From contig CAKROW010000010.1 in NCBI GenBank assembly GCA_934373235.1, positions 1 to 63,278 on the forward strand: a stretch of 63,278 nucleotides of DNA. Reading direction: 5' to 3'. Below the pieces are notes generated by a model. It worked only from the letters and a program-made list of their open reading frames with translations. It had not been told where the DNA came from and did not search any database. The position numbers were made by a program, and so were the translations under genes. Origin of the DNA: an uncultured Blautia sp. (lineage in GTDB: Bacteria > Bacillota > Clostridia > Lachnospirales > Lachnospiraceae). Positions 46,956-55,477 of the stretch are shown here, piece after piece (positions within the stretch are counted from its first letter, which is position 1; every line of letters starts with the position of its first letter).

Positions 46956-47147
46956 TCAATGATGTCCGCTGCAGCCTGAGCAGCCTGAGCAGTTGCCGCC
47001 ACAGCCACTGCAGCCGCCTCCGCTGACACGCGCATTTCCTGCGCAGCCGATACAGCTCATACCTGCTTTTTTACGTGAATAAATGTAATGGATCACAAAA
47101 AGTCCATATGCGATCACTGCCGCCATAACAATAATATCCGCTACCAT
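46956..47147 (-). CDS. FeoB-associated Cys-rich membrane protein
   Basis: 63 residues: membrane helix (DIIVMAAVIAYGLFVIHYIY), basic stop, then eight Cys in the last 33 residues (MSCIGCAGNARVSGGGCSGC, then GGNCSGCSGCSGHH). This matches the small FeoB-associated Cys-rich family (Pfam FeoB_associated). It may bind Fe2+ at the inner membrane face as it leaves FeoB. I chose ATG at 47147 from the AAAGG at proper spacing. Confidence 0.85.
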   Translation of the reverse strand: MVADIIVMAAVIAYGLFVIHYIYSRKKAGMSCIGCAGNARVSGGGCSGCGGNCSGCSGCSGHH

Positions 47148-47307
47148 ATCTGTCATCCTTTCTTTTTTCTGTGAAAGATCTTTAACTTTTCCACTATACC
47201 ATGGAAAGCCAGGTATGTCATCCATACCCGGCTTCTCATTTTATGCAGCTTAAGAAGCCGCGTGTTATTTACAGGTTACAGCCATGTACCGGATTTAACT
47301 GATCCGC

Positions 47308-49491
47308 TTACTCTGCTGCCTGTACAGATCTCTTTGTTACGTCTTTTACATTCTTATATGGATCCGGTCTGAAGAGCATGAACAGCATGATCGCAAGAAG
47401 TATCAGTGCTACAACAGTTCCGATTCCGAAGGAAGAAACGCCTGTTACTACGATACCGATCTGGTATACGCAAAGTGTTACAACATAAGCAAATATGTTC
47501 TGGAAGAGGATTGCAAACCAGAACCATTTTCTGGACTGCATCTCATGAGCCATTGTGGAAATAGCTGCCAGACACGGAGAATCAAGAAGGTTGAACAGCA
47601 GGAAAGAGAAAGCTGCTACTGCTGACGGGAACCAGGCCTTGATAGCTGCACCAACGATCATGGTATCTTCTGCATCATCACCAGCTACGTTTGCAAGCAC
47701 ACCCATTGTACTAACGATGGACTCTTTTGCGGAGAATCCGGAGATAGATGCTGCAACCGGCTGCCATTCACCAAATCCAAGAGGTGCAAAGATCGGGGCA
47801 AGAACACCGCCAAGGATAGCCATGATACTGTCATTGCTGTCCTCAACAAATCCGATTCCGTTTCCTGTAGTTCCAATACTTGAAAGAACCCACATGATAA
47901 CTGTTGCAAGGAAAAGAATTGTACCGGCTTTGATGATAAAGCCTTTCAGTCTCTCCCAAACGTGAAGCAGAACTGTCTTTGCAGACGGAATATGGTACTG
48001 TGGAAGCTCCATTACGAACGGAGCAGGTTTTCCGGAGAAAGGTTTTGTCTTTTTCAGCATGATAGCAGCTACAAGAACTGCCACTACACCGATGAAGTAC
48101 ATAAGTGGTGTGATGAATCCGGCTGCTACATAGTCACCGGTTGCATAAGCTGTCATGATACCACCCATAAGAGCGATAACAGGAAGCTTGGCACCACACG
48201 GAATAAATGTTGCTGTCATGATCGTAAGTCTTCGGTCATTATCCGCCTCGATCGTCTTGGAAGCCATGATTCCAGGGATTCCACAACCGGAAGAGATAAG
48301 AAGCGGGATAAAGCTTTTTCCGGAAAGTCCGAAATGACGGAATATACGGTCCATGACGAAAGCGATACGAACCATGTAACCACAGTCCTCAAGGATGGAA
48401 AGGAACAGGAACAGGATTGCCATCTGAGGAACGAATCCAAGTACTGCACCAAGACCACCGATGATACCATCAGAAACAAGGCTTACCAGCCAGTCAGCGA
48501 CACCGATGCCGGAAAGTCCGCCGGAAACAACTTCCTGGATAGTTCCAACGAAACTGTCGTTTGTCCAGTCTGTTACCATGGTACCAACTGTTGTTACAGA
48601 TACATAATAAACAACAAACATTGTTAAAATGAAGATCGGAAGACCAAGAATACGGTTTGTTACGATGCGGTCGATCTTGTCAGATACTGTCATCTTGGAA
48701 CCGCTTCTCTTTACATTTGCAGAAACAACTTTCTGAATGTAGCGATATCTTCCATCTGTTACGATACTCTCTGTATCGTCATCCTCTGCCTTTTCCAGTG
48801 CAGCGGCAATTGTCTCAACTTTGGACTGTGCAGATGCCGGAAGGTTCAGTCCCTCCATTACCTTGCTGTCTCTCTCAAGAAGCTTGACAGCGTACCATCT
48901 TCTGTTCTCCATGGAGATCGTGGATGGAACAAGTTCCTCGATATCTCTTACAGCTTTTTCAACGTCCTTCGGGAATTCCATCTGCTTTGCAGGAACTCTG
49001 TGCTGGTTTGCGCTCCTGATCGCCTGGTCGACAACCTCATCAAGGCCTGTTCCTTTAAGAGCAGATGTCTCAACGATCGGACAGCCAAGTGCTTGACTTA
49101 ATCCTTTTACGTTAATAGTGATGTTGTTCTTCTTAAGAAGGTCAACCATGTTCAGTGCGATAACTACCGGAATACCGATCTCAAGAAGCTGTGTTGCAAG
49201 GTACAGGTTTCTCTCGATGTTGGTAGCATCTACCAGGTCAATGATAACATCCGGTTTGTCTTTCAGCAGGTAATCACGGCTGACTACCTCCTCAAGTGTA
49301 TATGGGGAAAGTGAATAGATACCCGGAAGGTCTGTTACAGTGACGTCCTTCTTTCCTTTCAGCTTACCCTCTTTTTTCTCAACAGTTACACCCGGCCAGT
49401 TACCAACATACTGGTTGGCGCCAGTCAGTGCGTTGAACATTGTAGTCTTACCACAGTTCGGGTTTCCGGCAAGAGCTATTGTTACAGCCAT
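47308..49491 (-). CDS. feoB: Ferrous iron transporter FeoB
   Basis: 727 residues. N-terminal G-protein domain: GNPNCGKTTMFNALTGANQY (G1), DLPGIYSLSPYTLEEVVSRD (G3), ALNMVDLL (G4) and a GDI-like helical bundle to about residue 270. The permease part has the two Gate motifs (DCGYMVRIAFVMDRIFRHFG, KSFIPLLISSGCGIPGIMAS, and GFSAKESIVSTMGVL) and about ten membrane helices. It imports Fe2+ under anaerobic conditions. Iron from here would supply the many Fe-S and Fe(CN)2CO proteins of the neighbouring operon. Confidence 0.96.
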   Translation of the reverse strand: MAVTIALAGNPNCGKTTMFNALTGANQYVGNWPGVTVEKKEGKLKGKKDVTVTDLPGIYSLSPYTLEEVVSRDYLLKDKPDVIIDLVDATNIERNLYLATQLLEIGIPVVIALNMVDLLKKNNITINVKGLSQALGCPIVETSALKGTGLDEVVDQAIRSANQHRVPAKQMEFPKDVEKAVRDIEELVPSTISMENRRWYAVKLLERDSKVMEGLNLPASAQSKVETIAAALEKAEDDDTESIVTDGRYRYIQKVVSANVKRSGSKMTVSDKIDRIVTNRILGLPIFILTMFVVYYVSVTTVGTMVTDWTNDSFVGTIQEVVSGGLSGIGVADWLVSLVSDGIIGGLGAVLGFVPQMAILFLFLSILEDCGYMVRIAFVMDRIFRHFGLSGKSFIPLLISSGCGIPGIMASKTIEADNDRRLTIMTATFIPCGAKLPVIALMGGIMTAYATGDYVAAGFITPLMYFIGVVAVLVAAIMLKKTKPFSGKPAPFVMELPQYHIPSAKTVLLHVWERLKGFIIKAGTILFLATVIMWVLSSIGTTGNGIGFVEDSNDSIMAILGGVLAPIFAPLGFGEWQPVAASISGFSAKESIVSTMGVLANVAGDDAEDTMIVGAAIKAWFPSAVAAFSFLLFNLLDSPCLAAISTMAHEMQSRKWFWFAILFQNIFAYVVTLCVYQIGIVVTGVSSFGIGTVVALILLAIMLFMLFRPDPYKNVKDVTKRSVQAAE

Positions 49492-49563
49492 TTTTCATCC
49501 TCCTTTTTATGCTAGAGCTTGTTTAAAATCATTCCAGGACTTTTCAGCATTTATTCTCTGAAA

Positions 49564-49782
49564 TTATTTTACTTCCACACATGCAGCGTCATGCTTACGA
49601 AGTGAAAGCTCATATCCTCTGACAGTGATCTCTACCGGATCTCCAAGAGGTGCCACCTTACGGATGTAAATCTCGCTGCCTTTTGTGATTCCCATGTCCA
49701 TGATACGGCGTTTGTATGCTGCATCGCCGGTGATCTTGGTAACAACTACTGTGGAACCTACTGCTGCATCACCTAAAGTCAT
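49564..49782 (-). CDS. feoA: FeoA family protein
   Basis: 72 residues with the SH3-like FeoA fold: MTLGDAAVGSTVVVTKITGD, RRIMDMGITKGSEIYIRKVA, PLGDPVEITVRGYELSLRKH. FeoA docks on FeoB and modulates it. Start at 49782 follows GGAGGAAAAGAGA. One of two FeoA proteins in the operon. Confidence 0.93.
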   Translation of the reverse strand: MTLGDAAVGSTVVVTKITGDAAYKRRIMDMGITKGSEIYIRKVAPLGDPVEITVRGYELSLRKHDAACVEVK

Positions 49783-49950
49783 TCTCTTTTCCTCCCTGTT
49801 AATTTGCTTCTGCCTTCCGGTACGGTCTTCTTCAAAAACCATATCCTTCCCCTGGAATGTGGTCTCAGGTGTAGCGTACCAGAGCATTACATTTCATTAT
49901 CTATCCTCAACTGTTCTTATACAGATTGGGGGCCTATGTATGAGTTATTC

Positions 49951-50163
49951 TCAGACCATGATATGTCTGGCCATCTCTTTGTTCACTGCAACCCTGGAAT
50001 CCTTAATATTCACGATCAGATTTCCGTCGAACTGGGAGATCACAGTGATATCTGCATCCTCAACGAAGCCAAGTCCCGCAAGAAATCTTCTGGTATCCTC
50101 TGCTCCTGAAATCCTCTTGATCTTACCAGTCTCTCCTGACTGTAAAAATAAAATCGGCTGCAT
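49951..50163 (-). CDS. FeoA family protein, second copy
   Basis: 70 residues, first gene of the feo operon. It retains the FeoA fold (ISGAEDTRRFLAGLGFVEDA, ITVISQFDGNLIVNIKDSRV, AVNKEMARHIMV) but differs considerably from the other copy. Two FeoA-like proteins are common in clostridial feo operons and may act at different FeoB surfaces. GGAGGG precedes the ATG. Confidence 0.9.
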   Translation of the reverse strand: MQPILFLQSGETGKIKRISGAEDTRRFLAGLGFVEDADITVISQFDGNLIVNIKDSRVAVNKEMARHIMV

Positions 50164-50190
50164 AGAAGTCCCTCCATTTCTTCCATATTA

Positions 50191-50240
50191 TTAGTCTCAT
50201 CTAATTAGTTATTTCTAACTCATAGGTTAGTTTATACTAA
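50191..50240. promoter_or_regulatory. Three tandem TTAG-N6-CTAA boxes upstream of feo
   Basis: TTAGTCTCATCTAA (50191-50204), TTAGTTATTTCTAA (50205-50218) and TTAGTTTATACTAA (50227-50240). All have the dyad TTAG-N6-CTAA. The third overlaps the probable -10 (TATAAA on the minus strand, 50231-50236), with TTGACA at 50252-50257. This is the form of DtxR/IdeR-class iron boxes; a DtxR-family regulator lies at 61026. Confidence 0.7.
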
Positions 50241-50320
50241 GTTTCAACCATTGTCAATCCCTAAACAAAAAAAAGTTAATCCAGATTAAATTTTTATTTA
50301 CCGTTTACACAAAATTTAGT

Positions 50321-50402
50321 TCCTCCCCGACGCAGTGCGATCCTGCCCGGAGGGCTTTTTTATGGCATTGGAACATTACGGAGTGATTTCCTATGCCATA
50401 AA
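50321..50402. repeat. Two-hairpin dispersed element, copy 2
   Basis: CCTCC ... GCAG ... CTGC ... GGAGG plus T run (50322-50361), then a 44-base palindrome (50359-50402) with arms TTTATGGCA/TGCCATAAA. Compared with copy 1 at 46044, the changed bases in the arms are compensatory (GTCA/TGAC there, GGCA/TGCC here), while the loop bases CATTAYGGRGT are kept. Confidence 0.8.
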
Positions 50403-50409
50403 ATGACAT

Positions 50410-50459
50410 AAAAAATCCCCCATACAGGACTTTTATATTTCGCAGTCCCATATGAGGGT
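50410..50459 (-). terminator. Terminator after the cytidylate kinase-like gene
   Basis: On the minus strand CCCTCATATGGGACT pairs with AGTCCTGTATGGGGG, with small bulges, followed by ATTTTTT. It lies 28 bases beyond the stop codon at 50487. Confidence 0.85.
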
Positions 50460-50486
50460 AGGTATCATTTTTTGTGATATTTTGTT

Positions 50487-51488
50487 TTACCGGATCTGTT
50501 CGTCCAGAAGACGCATGATCAGCTTCTCTGTCTCTTTGATCCCGTAGCTTGCACTGTTTATGCAGAAATCATAATTCTCCGGCTTTCCCCAGTTCTCGCC
50601 GCCATAGAAATTATAGTATTTCTTATGCTGTTTATCCATTTTTTTCAGGAAGCGGACAGCCTCTTTCATATTCATGTTCCTTACATCCATAATATGCTGC
50701 ACGCGGATTCCAAAAGGCGCCGTGATAAACAGACTGATATGGGGAATATGGTTATTCTTCAGGATCGCATCTGCACATCGTCCCATAATGATACAGTCCT
50801 CTGACCTGGCCAGGTCACAGATCAGGTCACTCATATTAAAAAATACTGCATCCTGCTTTGGAAGTCCGTGGTAACGGTTAAATTCCCGGAACCATTTTTT
50901 CAGGTTCAGGTCTTTCTTTTTGCCATATTTGTTAAAATCAGCAAAATATTCCGCATCTGTTACAGCTCCCTTTTCTGCCTCCAGACGCTTCATAACCTGA
51001 TCAAAGATCTCCACATCATAATAATTGATACGAAGATCATCCGCCAGGCCAAAACCAATATCGTTACCTGCGCTGCCCTGTGTACGGCTGATACAGATAA
51101 CCAGATGGTCATTCTCGGAGATCTTTTCCCTGCGTTTCAGGAGATGGTTCAGTATCACACGCTCTTTGTCCACGATGTCCACACCTACAAAGGTCTCCGG
51201 AAGAGCAGCGATCTCCTTAAAGATCTCGTCGTATTTTTTCATCAGACGGCTTTTTTCATCCTTGTCTTTGATGGTCCTTGCCATATTGCTGATAAGAGCC
51301 ATCTCACTTCTCAGAAGATGTCCGTCCGGTTTTGTATACATCAGGGAGCTTAAGTTACGGATGGTTCTCTCCCTGTCCCCCGAAAAAGTACGGCCAAGGG
51401 AAGAACCTACACTTTTGTAAACCTCACCATCCAGTTCATAAAGTCTGGTGGCAAGCTCTCTGCATTTCTCTCGGTTGTTTTCTTCCAT
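50487..51488 (-). CDS. Cytidylate kinase-like family protein
   Basis: 333 residues. The N-terminal 130 residues are helical and specific to this group (CRELATRLYELDGEVYKSVG, MYTKPDGHLLRSEMALISNM). The C-terminal 200 form the cytidylate kinase-like (Cmk2/AAK26) domain: LVICISRTQGSAGNDIGFGL (P-loop-like), DDLRINYYDVEIFDQVMKRL, EDCIIMGRCADAILKN, ISLFITAPFGIRVQHIM. The substrate of these proteins is not settled. Transcribed just after the antiporter at 51504, with which it may form a unit. Confidence 0.85.
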   Translation of the reverse strand: MEENNREKCRELATRLYELDGEVYKSVGSSLGRTFSGDRERTIRNLSSLMYTKPDGHLLRSEMALISNMARTIKDKDEKSRLMKKYDEIFKEIAALPETFVGVDIVDKERVILNHLLKRREKISENDHLVICISRTQGSAGNDIGFGLADDLRINYYDVEIFDQVMKRLEAEKGAVTDAEYFADFNKYGKKKDLNLKKWFREFNRYHGLPKQDAVFFNMSDLICDLARSEDCIIMGRCADAILKNNHIPHISLFITAPFGIRVQHIMDVRNMNMKEAVRFLKKMDKQHKKYYNFYGGENWGKPENYDFCINSASYGIKETEKLIMRLLDEQIR

Positions 51489-51503
51489 ATCTGTCTCCCT
51501 CCC

Positions 51504-52943
51504 TTACAAAAAGAATACAAGCATATCAATGATAAACACAGGTACCAGGAAGCAGACAGACCATGCCATATATCCAAAGAAGGACGGCATGTTGATACCG
51601 TTTTCATCAGACAATGTCTTGACCATAAAGTTAGGCGCATTTCCGATATATGTATTGGCTCCCATAAATACAGCACCGCAGGAGATGGCTGACAGAAGCT
51701 TCACAGGGACAGTTCCCAGTGTAGTAGCGATTCCGCCGGTAAAACCAAGTGTTCCTGCTGTTGTAAGGAATACCAGGTAAGTCGGTGTATTATCCAGAAA
51801 ACTGGACAGTGCACCGGTAGCCCAGAACATCTGATATGGCTCTGTAACGCCAAGGTTCGGTCCTACTGCCTTAAGAAGCATCAGTGCGGGCTGCATGGTA
51901 ATAAAGATTCCGATAAAGAGAACTGCAACCTCCCTGATCGCTCCCCATGTAAAATGGTTCCGCACACGGATCCTTTTATCTGTTGTCTTAAATGACAGGA
52001 ACGCTGCCAGAAGAATCAGAACGATCTCAATAACAGATGGGAATCCCAGTGTCACTTCTCCAAAGATATGGATTCCACGCACATTTCCTGCAGCATCCTG
52101 AAATGCCGGAATACTTGGAAGTACACCGCTTAAGATAACCCCTGCAACGATCATCACCAGGAATATGATATTATGCAGTCCTTCGATTTTAAATTCCGTA
52201 CCCGGTTTACTGATATCAGGTTTACGTCCGTCTGCAATATCATGCTTATAGGAACGCATATCCAGATGATAGAACACAAACAGAAGGATCACCATGTTAA
52301 AAAGCAGCACCGGAAGAAGATGCATGCTCCAGAAGAAAGGAACCCCTCTCATAAATCCCATAAGAAGAGGCGGATCACCAATAGGTGTAAGGCATCCTCC
52401 CATATTGGATACCATGAAAATGAAAAAGATCATGATATGTCCTTTTCTTTTTCTCCAGGAATTCATCTTGATCACAGGACGGACCATCAGCATACTTGCA
52501 CCTGTAGTTCCGATACAACTGGAAAGAAAAGTTCCCAGTGCCAGAAGTCCTACATTTACACGGGGCGAACCTGCAAAATCGCCCTCTATGGTAATATTAC
52601 CGGATACACAGAACAGTCCGAACAGAAGTATGATAAACGTAAGATAATCATTGATCACACATTCCAGAACAGTTTCCGTCATCTTCCCTGCCCCATATAC
52701 AACAGCAAAAGGTATGACCATCATAAGTATCCAGAAAATAACAACGATCGGCTGATGAGCTTCCCACCACTCACCTTTTACAAGAGGCATCACTGCAATA
52801 CACAGAAGAAGTCCTGCAAAAGGGATGCAAAGCCAGATTGGCACTGTGGCAGCCGTCTCACTGTTTCCTGCTGCCCACACACCTGCCGGACATGCAAGAA
52901 TCACTGTCAGAACAGTGCACAAAACGGTTAATAATTTTTTCAA
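51504..52943 (-). CDS. Na+/H+ antiporter-like membrane protein (ion transporter superfamily)
   Basis: About 479 residues with a signal-like first segment (LLTVLCTVLTVILACPAGVW) and 11-13 further membrane helices. Features of the NhaD/CitM-type ion transporter superfamily are present: GTFLSSCIGTTGASMLMVRP, MVSNMGGCLTPIGDPPLLMG, ALSSFLDNTPTYLVFLTTAG and AISCGAVFMGANTYIGNAPN. The two re-entrant N/D-rich motifs suggest Na+ coupling. The exact substrate is uncertain. A TTG at 52943 with GGGGGTG upstream seems the best start; GTG at 52958 is the alternative. Confidence 0.85.
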   Translation of the reverse strand: MKKLLTVLCTVLTVILACPAGVWAAGNSETAATVPIWLCIPFAGLLLCIAVMPLVKGEWWEAHQPIVVIFWILMMVIPFAVVYGAGKMTETVLECVINDYLTFIILLFGLFCVSGNITIEGDFAGSPRVNVGLLALGTFLSSCIGTTGASMLMVRPVIKMNSWRKRKGHIMIFFIFMVSNMGGCLTPIGDPPLLMGFMRGVPFFWSMHLLPVLLFNMVILLFVFYHLDMRSYKHDIADGRKPDISKPGTEFKIEGLHNIIFLVMIVAGVILSGVLPSIPAFQDAAGNVRGIHIFGEVTLGFPSVIEIVLILLAAFLSFKTTDKRIRVRNHFTWGAIREVAVLFIGIFITMQPALMLLKAVGPNLGVTEPYQMFWATGALSSFLDNTPTYLVFLTTAGTLGFTGGIATTLGTVPVKLLSAISCGAVFMGANTYIGNAPNFMVKTLSDENGINMPSFFGYMAWSVCFLVPVFIIDMLVFFL

Positions 52944-52958
52944 AACTGTCACCCCCAC

Positions 52959-53253
52959 ATGTATTTTTTAACCAGTGAAATTATAACATATGGGGTATCA
53001 AAATCAATTGTTCGAATGTGCAACTTTCCACATGTTTTCACCATTTTTTTGTGCATTTTTTTGTCGAATTACCATGTTTTTGTTTATTTACAAACACAAA
53101 AGAATATTTTTATCTTTTATATTGTATCATTATTATATAATTTTCATATATAACTGGATATATGTGTTTTCCTGTGATGGACATATGTATGTTAATAGGA
53201 AGCTTTTGGTACATAACCTGTGTGCAAACACATTTTTGGAGTAATTTCTTATG
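52959..53253. other. AT-rich intergenic region with half a dispersed hairpin repeat
   Basis: Mostly A/T with no gene recognised. At 53231-53253 CATTTTTGGAGTAATTTCTTATG resembles the right half of the hairpin repeat found at 46083 and 50359, so it may be a decayed copy. The promoter for the antiporter should be in the first 80 bases. Confidence 0.4.
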
Positions 53254-53294
53254 AAAAAAACAGTGCCCTCTGCTTTTTTGCAAAAGACACTGTC
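53254..53294 (-). terminator. Terminator after argD
   Basis: On the minus strand ACAGTG (53288-53293) pairs with CACTGT (53260-53265), plus inner pairing GCAAAAAAGC, followed by TTTTTTTC. It lies 25 bases after the argD stop. Confidence 0.75.
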
Positions 53295-53317
53295 TGTAAC
53301 TTTACATTATTTCAGGC

Positions 53318-54508
53318 TTATTCCAGGCACTCTGCCAGGATATCTGCCATCTCATCAATATGCTCTTTTGTGATGATAAGAGGCGGAACGATACGAAGAA
53401 CATCACTTCCTGCGGAAATTACCAGAAGTCCCTTTGACAGGGCTTTCTTTACCACATCTCCTACAGGGCGTCCCTCAATGACAATCCCCTGCATAAAGCC
53501 TTTTCCTCTTCTTGTTTTTGCACAGTCATATTTTTCCACAAGTGCATCCAGTTTTTCCTCAAGATAAGGGGTCAGGCCCTGTACATGAGAAAGGATCTGG
53601 TCTTTTTCAAAGATATCAAAAACTTTGCTGACTGCTGCACATACAAAAGGATTTCCACCGTAGGTTGTACCATGGTCACCTGGTTCCAGGGATGCCGCTG
53701 CCGCCTTTTTATTAAGAATAAATGCACCTACCGGAACACCGCAGCCAAGAGCTTTGGCACTTGTCATGATATCAGGCTTCACACCGTACTCCTGCCATGC
53801 AAAGTAGTGGCCTGTACGTCCCATTCCGCACTGGATCTCATCAAAGATCAGGATGATATCCTTCTCATCGCAGAGTCTGCGAAGACCCTCAAGGAATTCT
53901 TTTGTTGCAGGATAAATACCGCCCTCTCCCTGTACAACCTCTGTGATAATGGCGCAGGTCTTATCTGTGACCTGGGCCTTTACGCTGTCCAGATCATTGA
54001 AATCCGCAAACTTCACCCCACCCATAAGTGGTTCAAAGGGTTCTCTGTAATGAGCTGTTCCTGTAACGGAAAGTGCTCCGATGCTTCTTCCGTGGAAAGA
54101 GTGGTTCATGGCGATGATCTCGTGATCTGCATGTCCGTCTCTTGTGTATGCATATTTTTTTGCTGCTTTCAGGGCACCCTCAATGGCCTCTGTACCACTG
54201 TTTGTAAAAAATGCTTTCTCCATCTGGCTTGCCTGGACAAGCTTTGCCCCTGCATCAATGATCGGCTCATTGTAATACAGGTTGGAAATATGCATCAGTT
54301 TATCGATCTGCTCTTTCAGGGCTTCATCATATCCGGGATAATGATAACCAAGGGCATTTACGGCAATGCCGGCTGCAAAATCCAGATATTTCTTTCCTTC
54401 TGAATCGTAGAGATAGCATCCCTCGCCTTTTTCAAAAACTACCGGAAAACGGTTATATGTATGAAGAATACTGGATTCTGATTCTTCCATCTGATCATGC
54501 ATGTTCAT
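53318..54508 (-). CDS. argD: Acetylornithine aminotransferase
   Basis: 396 residues, PLP-dependent. It converts N-acetylglutamate semialdehyde to N-acetylornithine, the fourth step here. Class III aminotransferase motifs: YLDFAAGIAVNALGYHYPGY, FFTNSGTEAIEGALKAAKKY, IAMNHSFHGRSIGALSVTGT, LIFDEIQCGMGRTGHYFAWQ, and the PLP Lys in MTSAKALGCGVPVGAFIL. Start ATG at 54508 (GGGGAGAAATATTACA upstream) overlaps argB by 14 bases. Last gene of argC-argJ-[island]-argB-argD. Confidence 0.96.
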   Translation of the reverse strand: MNMHDQMEESESSILHTYNRFPVVFEKGEGCYLYDSEGKKYLDFAAGIAVNALGYHYPGYDEALKEQIDKLMHISNLYYNEPIIDAGAKLVQASQMEKAFFTNSGTEAIEGALKAAKKYAYTRDGHADHEIIAMNHSFHGRSIGALSVTGTAHYREPFEPLMGGVKFADFNDLDSVKAQVTDKTCAIITEVVQGEGGIYPATKEFLEGLRRLCDEKDIILIFDEIQCGMGRTGHYFAWQEYGVKPDIMTSAKALGCGVPVGAFILNKKAAAASLEPGDHGTTYGGNPFVCAAVSKVFDIFEKDQILSHVQGLTPYLEEKLDALVEKYDCAKTRRGKGFMQGIVIEGRPVGDVVKKALSKGLLVISAGSDVLRIVPPLIITKEHIDEMADILAECLE

Positions 54509-55391
54509 TGTAATATTTCTCCCCATCTTCTCTTAAAATTGCGGTACCGATACCTTTGTTTGTAAAGATCTCAAGCAGTAAGCTGTGCGGTATCCTTCCA
54601 TCCAGGATATGGACTCTGTTTACACCGTGTTCAATAGCATCAATGCAGTTCTGAAGCTTCGGGATCATTCCTCCGCCTACATAGCCCTCTGTGATCAGCT
54701 TCTCTGCCTCATCAACTTTAAGCTCGGAGATCAGAGATGAGGGATCATCTGCGTTTTTATAAACGCCCTCAATATCAGAAAGGAAAGCAAGCTTCTCTGC
54801 GTTAACGGCTTCTGCGATGGCACATGCTGCATCATCGGCATTGATATTGTAGCTGTCAAAGTTCTCATCGTATCCGATCGGGAACACGATAGGAAGGAAA
54901 TCTCTTTCCAGAAGATCCTGGAGGATCTTTGGATTTACCTTTGTGACCTCACCTACATATCCGATGTCCTCGCCTTTGGAAAGTTTCTTTCTGCACTGGA
55001 GAAGACCGCCGTCCTTGCCACTGATTCCCACTGCCTGTACGCCCAGGGATTCAACAAGGGAGACAAGCTCTTTGTTCACTTTTGCGAGAACCATTTCTGC
55101 GATCTCCATTGTATCTTTGTCTGTTACACGGAGACCGTTTACGAAACGGGGCTCCATGCCTACTTTGCCTACCCAGCGGCTGATCTCCTTACCGCCGCCG
55201 TGAACGATGATAGGTTTGAAACCTACCAGTTTCAGAAGGACTGCGTCTTTGATGACGTTTCGTTTTAATTCTTTGTCAAGCATTGCGCTTCCGCCGTATT
55301 TGATGACTACGATCTTACGGTTGAAACGCTGAATGTATGGCAGGGCTTCTATGAGAACCTCTGCTTTGTCAAGATATTTCTGGTTTACCAT
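54495..55391 (-). CDS. argB: Acetylglutamate kinase
   Basis: 298 residues. It phosphorylates N-acetylglutamate, the committed step of arginine synthesis in the cyclic pathway. Motifs: VVIKYGGSAMLDKELKRNVI, IIVHGGGKEISRWVGKVGME, RFVNGLRVTDKDTMEIAEMV, INADDAACAIAEAVNAEKLA, GYVGGGMIPKLQNCIDAIEH. The N-terminal YLDKAEVLIEALPYIQRFNR helix is that of arginine-sensitive enzymes, so it is probably feedback-inhibited. ATG at 55391 follows AAAGGAG. The apparent reading frame upstream of it belongs to the GC-rich island, not to the enzyme. Confidence 0.96.
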   Translation of the reverse strand: MVNQKYLDKAEVLIEALPYIQRFNRKIVVIKYGGSAMLDKELKRNVIKDAVLLKLVGFKPIIVHGGGKEISRWVGKVGMEPRFVNGLRVTDKDTMEIAEMVLAKVNKELVSLVESLGVQAVGISGKDGGLLQCRKKLSKGEDIGYVGEVTKVNPKILQDLLERDFLPIVFPIGYDENFDSYNINADDAACAIAEAVNAEKLAFLSDIEGVYKNADDPSSLISELKVDEAEKLITEGYVGGGMIPKLQNCIDAIEHGVNRVHILDGRIPHSLLLEIFTNKGIGTAILREDGEKYYNEHA

Positions 55392-55477
55392 GTGGAATCT
55401 CCTTTTTTTGTAAAAATGATATGGTTGAAAAAATTTTTTTTGGATTGGGTGCAGCTTGGGTGGCTGCGGGAGTTCTT

